51,809 nt of DNA from Neobacillus cucumis (GTDB taxonomy: Bacteria > Bacillota > Bacilli > Bacillales > Cytobacillaceae): contig NZ_JAFBEX010000029.1 of assembly GCF_016908975.1 (NCBI RefSeq), positions 1 to 51,809 on the forward strand, written 5' to 3'. The notes beneath the pieces are model-generated. The model searched no databases and had not been told where the DNA came from. It was given only the letters and a program-made list of their open reading frames with translations. Shown piece by piece: positions 49,891 to 51,809 of this stretch. Made by a program: the position numbers and the translations under genes. How positions within the stretch are numbered: position 1 is the stretch's first letter; the number at the start of each line of letters is the position of its first letter.

Positions 49891-51375
49891 ATGAGTCAGG
49901 AAGAATTAAATGACCAATTTTTGGTCAGACGTGAAAAAATGAATACAATGCGTGAAAATGGATTAGATCCATTTGGCAAGCGTTTTGATCGTTCACACAA
50001 TACAAAAGAAATTATTGATCAATACGCAGAATTGGAAAAAGAGGATCTTGAGGCAAAAGAGGTTTCTGTTTCTCTCGCTGGACGGATTATGACAAAGCGC
50101 GGCAAAGGTAAGGCTGGATTTGCTCATATTCAAGATTTAACAGGTCAAATTCAGGTGTATGTTCGTCAAGATGCAGTAGGTGAAGAATCATACGAAGTCT
50201 TTAATTCAGCTGACCTTGGAGACATCATTGGGGTAACAGGTACCTTATTTAAAACAAAAGTAGGCGAATTATCTGTAAAGGTTAAGGATTTTGTATTCTT
50301 AACAAAAGCACTTCGTCCGCTGCCAGATAAGTTTCATGGTTTAAAGGATGTAGAGCAACGATACCGTCAACGTTATTTAGATTTAATTATGAGTCAGGAA
50401 AGTAAGGAAACGTTCATTGCTAGAAGCCGAATTATCCAATCGATGCGCCGTTATTTGGATGACCACGGTTATTTAGAAGTCGAAACACCTATGATGCATG
50501 CGATTGCTGGGGGTGCTTCGGCAAGACCGTTTATTACCCACCACAATGCTCTTGATATGCCTTTATTTATGAGGATTGCTATTGAGCTTCACTTAAAGAG
50601 ATTAATCGTAGGTGGTCTTGAGAAGGTTTATGAAATTGGTCGAGTATTTAGGAACGAAGGTGTGTCTACTCGCCATAATCCGGAATTTACTATGATTGAA
50701 CTGTATGAAGCCTATGCTGACTATCGCGATATTATGAGCTTAACAGAAAACCTTATTGCTCATATTGCCCAAGAAGTATTAGGTACTACAACTGTTCAAT
50801 ATGGTGAGTATGAAGTAGACCTTAAACCTGAATGGAAAAGACTCCATATGGTTGATGCGATTAAAGAATATACGGGTGTAGATTTCTGGAAAGAAACAAG
50901 TGTAGAAGAAGCTCGTTCCCTTGCAAAAGAGCATGGAGTCGAAATTAATGATAATATGCTTTATGGTCATATTGTTAATGAATTCTTCGAACAAAAGGTT
51001 GAGGAAAAATTAATTCAGCCAACCTTTATCTATGGTCATCCAGTGGAAATTTCTCCACTTGCTAAGAAAAATGACGAGGACCCACGATTCACCGATCGTT
51101 TTGAGTTGTTTATTGTCGCTCGTGAGCATGCAAATGCTTTTACCGAACTGAATGACCCAATCGATCAAAGAGAGCGTTTTGAAGCCCAGTTAAAAGAACG
51201 TGAACAGGGTAATGATGAAGCCCATATGATGGATGACGACTTTGTAGAAGCATTAGAATACGGTATGCCGCCAACAGGTGGACTAGGAATTGGAATCGAC
51301 CGTCTAGTCATGTTATTAACGAACGCTCCTTCCATCCGTGACGTACTATTATTCCCGTTAATGCGTCATAAATAA
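49891..51375 (+). CDS. lysS: Lysyl-tRNA synthetase, class II
   Basis: A 494-aa class II synthetase. The N-terminal OB fold (residues about 55-145, VSLAGRIMTKRGKGKAGFAHIQD) binds the anticodon. Motif 1 is near MMHAIAGGASARPF, motif 2 is FRNEGVSTRHNPEFTMIELY near residue 255 and motif 3 is GGLGIGIDRLVMLLT near 472. No T-box or lysine riboswitch is present in the 260-base leader, which instead holds the dusB terminator and a decayed repeat. It is the last gene before the next rRNA operon. Confidence 0.97.
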   Translation: MSQEELNDQFLVRREKMNTMRENGLDPFGKRFDRSHNTKEIIDQYAELEKEDLEAKEVSVSLAGRIMTKRGKGKAGFAHIQDLTGQIQVYVRQDAVGEESYEVFNSADLGDIIGVTGTLFKTKVGELSVKVKDFVFLTKALRPLPDKFHGLKDVEQRYRQRYLDLIMSQESKETFIARSRIIQSMRRYLDDHGYLEVETPMMHAIAGGASARPFITHHNALDMPLFMRIAIELHLKRLIVGGLEKVYEIGRVFRNEGVSTRHNPEFTMIELYEAYADYRDIMSLTENLIAHIAQEVLGTTTVQYGEYEVDLKPEWKRLHMVDAIKEYTGVDFWKETSVEEARSLAKEHGVEINDNMLYGHIVNEFFEQKVEEKLIQPTFIYGHPVEISPLAKKNDEDPRFTDRFELFIVAREHANAFTELNDPIDQRERFEAQLKEREQGNDEAHMMDDDFVEALEYGMPPTGGLGIGIDRLVMLLTNAPSIRDVLLFPLMRHK

Positions 51376-51408
51376 GAAACTAAGAGTTTTGATTCATTAC
51401 TACATTAA

Positions 51409-51444
51409 AAAACACACGGTATGTTAAAATATCGTGTGTTTTTT
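51409..51444 (+). terminator. lysS terminator
   Basis: Stem AAACACACG / CGTGTGTTT with an A/T loop region and T-run. From here to 51572 I see no gene or clear site. Confidence 0.88.
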
Positions 51445-51572
51445 GTTGTCTATAGTATGTTCTTGTATGGTGTTTATTGTAAAGGGCGGCTAGGAAAAAG
51501 CGGGAGAGGTGTCAGAAACCTCACAACAATATATTAAAAGTAGAGTGAATATTTTTTCTTTTAAAAAAGGTA

Positions 51573-51601
51573 TTGCGCTCAAGGTTTAATGGTGGTATAT
51601 T
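51573..51601 (+). promoter_or_regulatory. rRNA operon promoter P1
   Basis: TTGCGC (51573-51578), 17-bp spacer, TATATT (51596-51601). Confidence 0.7.
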
Positions 51602-51657
51602 ATTATTCGTTGCTGCAAAACAGCAACTCGAAAGAAAAAAGAAATTATAAAAAGTTG

Positions 51658-51686
51658 TTGACATTGTGTTGATAACTTGATATGAT
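51658..51686 (+). promoter_or_regulatory. rRNA operon promoter P2
   Basis: TTGACA (51658-51663), 17-bp spacer, TATGAT (51681-51686), about 85 bases after P1. Tandem promoters are typical of Bacillus rrn operons. Confidence 0.85.
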
Positions 51687-51809
51687 AAGAAAGTCGCTTT
51701 TGAGCGATAAAGAAATTGTTCTTTGAAAACTAAACAAACAAAAACGTCAACAAACAATAATATTCATTTCTTATGAAATGAAGCCAACGTAACAAATGAG
51801 CTAATCAAC
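51687..51809 (+). other. rRNA operon leader (start)
   Basis: Holds TTGTTCTTTGAAAACTAAAC, the standard Bacillus rRNA-leader segment before 16S. The window ends before the 16S gene begins. Confidence 0.8.

Overview
This window is a low-GC Firmicute chromosome segment from an endospore-forming member of the Bacillaceae. It contains csfB, yabG, sspF, spoVG, fin, spoVT, yabP/yabQ, spoIIE and yabT. Gene order follows the origin-proximal region of Bacillus subtilis almost gene for gene (csfB to lysS). All protein genes are on the + strand, except abrB. The window starts inside a 5S rRNA gene and ends in the promoter/leader of another rRNA operon, so it is the block between two rrn operons. A Neobacillus or related Bacillus is my guess; this is inference, because no 16S is present.

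Layout. (1) 1-7.4 kb: 5S end, csfB, yaaO, tmk, darA, holB, ricT, yabA, yabB, yazA, rsmI (nucleotide metabolism, replication control, RNA modification). (2) 7.4-16.4 kb: divergent abrB/metG, a parS site, yabD, yabE, rnmV, ksgA, yabG, veg, sspF. (3) 17-28 kb: ispE, purR, ridA, spoVG, glmU, prs, ctc, pth, fin, mfd. (4) 28-39 kb: spoVT, yabM, yabN, yabO, yabP, yabQ, divIC, yabR, spoIIE, yabS, yabT. (5) 39.6-51.4 kb: tilS, hprT, ftsH, coaX, hslO, cysK, folP, folB, folK, yazB, dusB, lysS.

Regulation is unusually readable. I can point to candidate promoters for sigma-A, sigma-B (ctc), sigma-F (csfB), sigma-G (spoVT, fin), sigma-H (spoVG), sigma-K (yabG) and, more weakly, sigma-E (yabP). Spo0A boxes lie at abrB and spoIIE, and the spoIIE promoter has the 21-bp spacer typical of Spo0A-activated promoters. 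Together these form a compact map of the sporulation cascade.

Relative to the B. subtilis order as I remember it, xpaC/yaaN, yaaR, yacD, pabB-pabA-pabC and the tRNA pair before spoIIE are missing.

The least explained content is a family of dispersed, non-coding, hairpin-forming repeats. There are about 11 full or partial copies, in a short form (about 125-140 bp) and a long form (about 255 bp), confined to intergenic spaces. Copies differ by paired changes that keep the stems, which argues for a structured RNA or DNA element. Other small palindromic elements are a four-unit hairpin array before spoVG, a perfect 23-bp-arm palindrome before spoIIE, and a 27-bp palindromic insertion inside one repeat copy. 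I saw no phage, insertion sequence with a transposase, CRISPR array, toxin or defence system.
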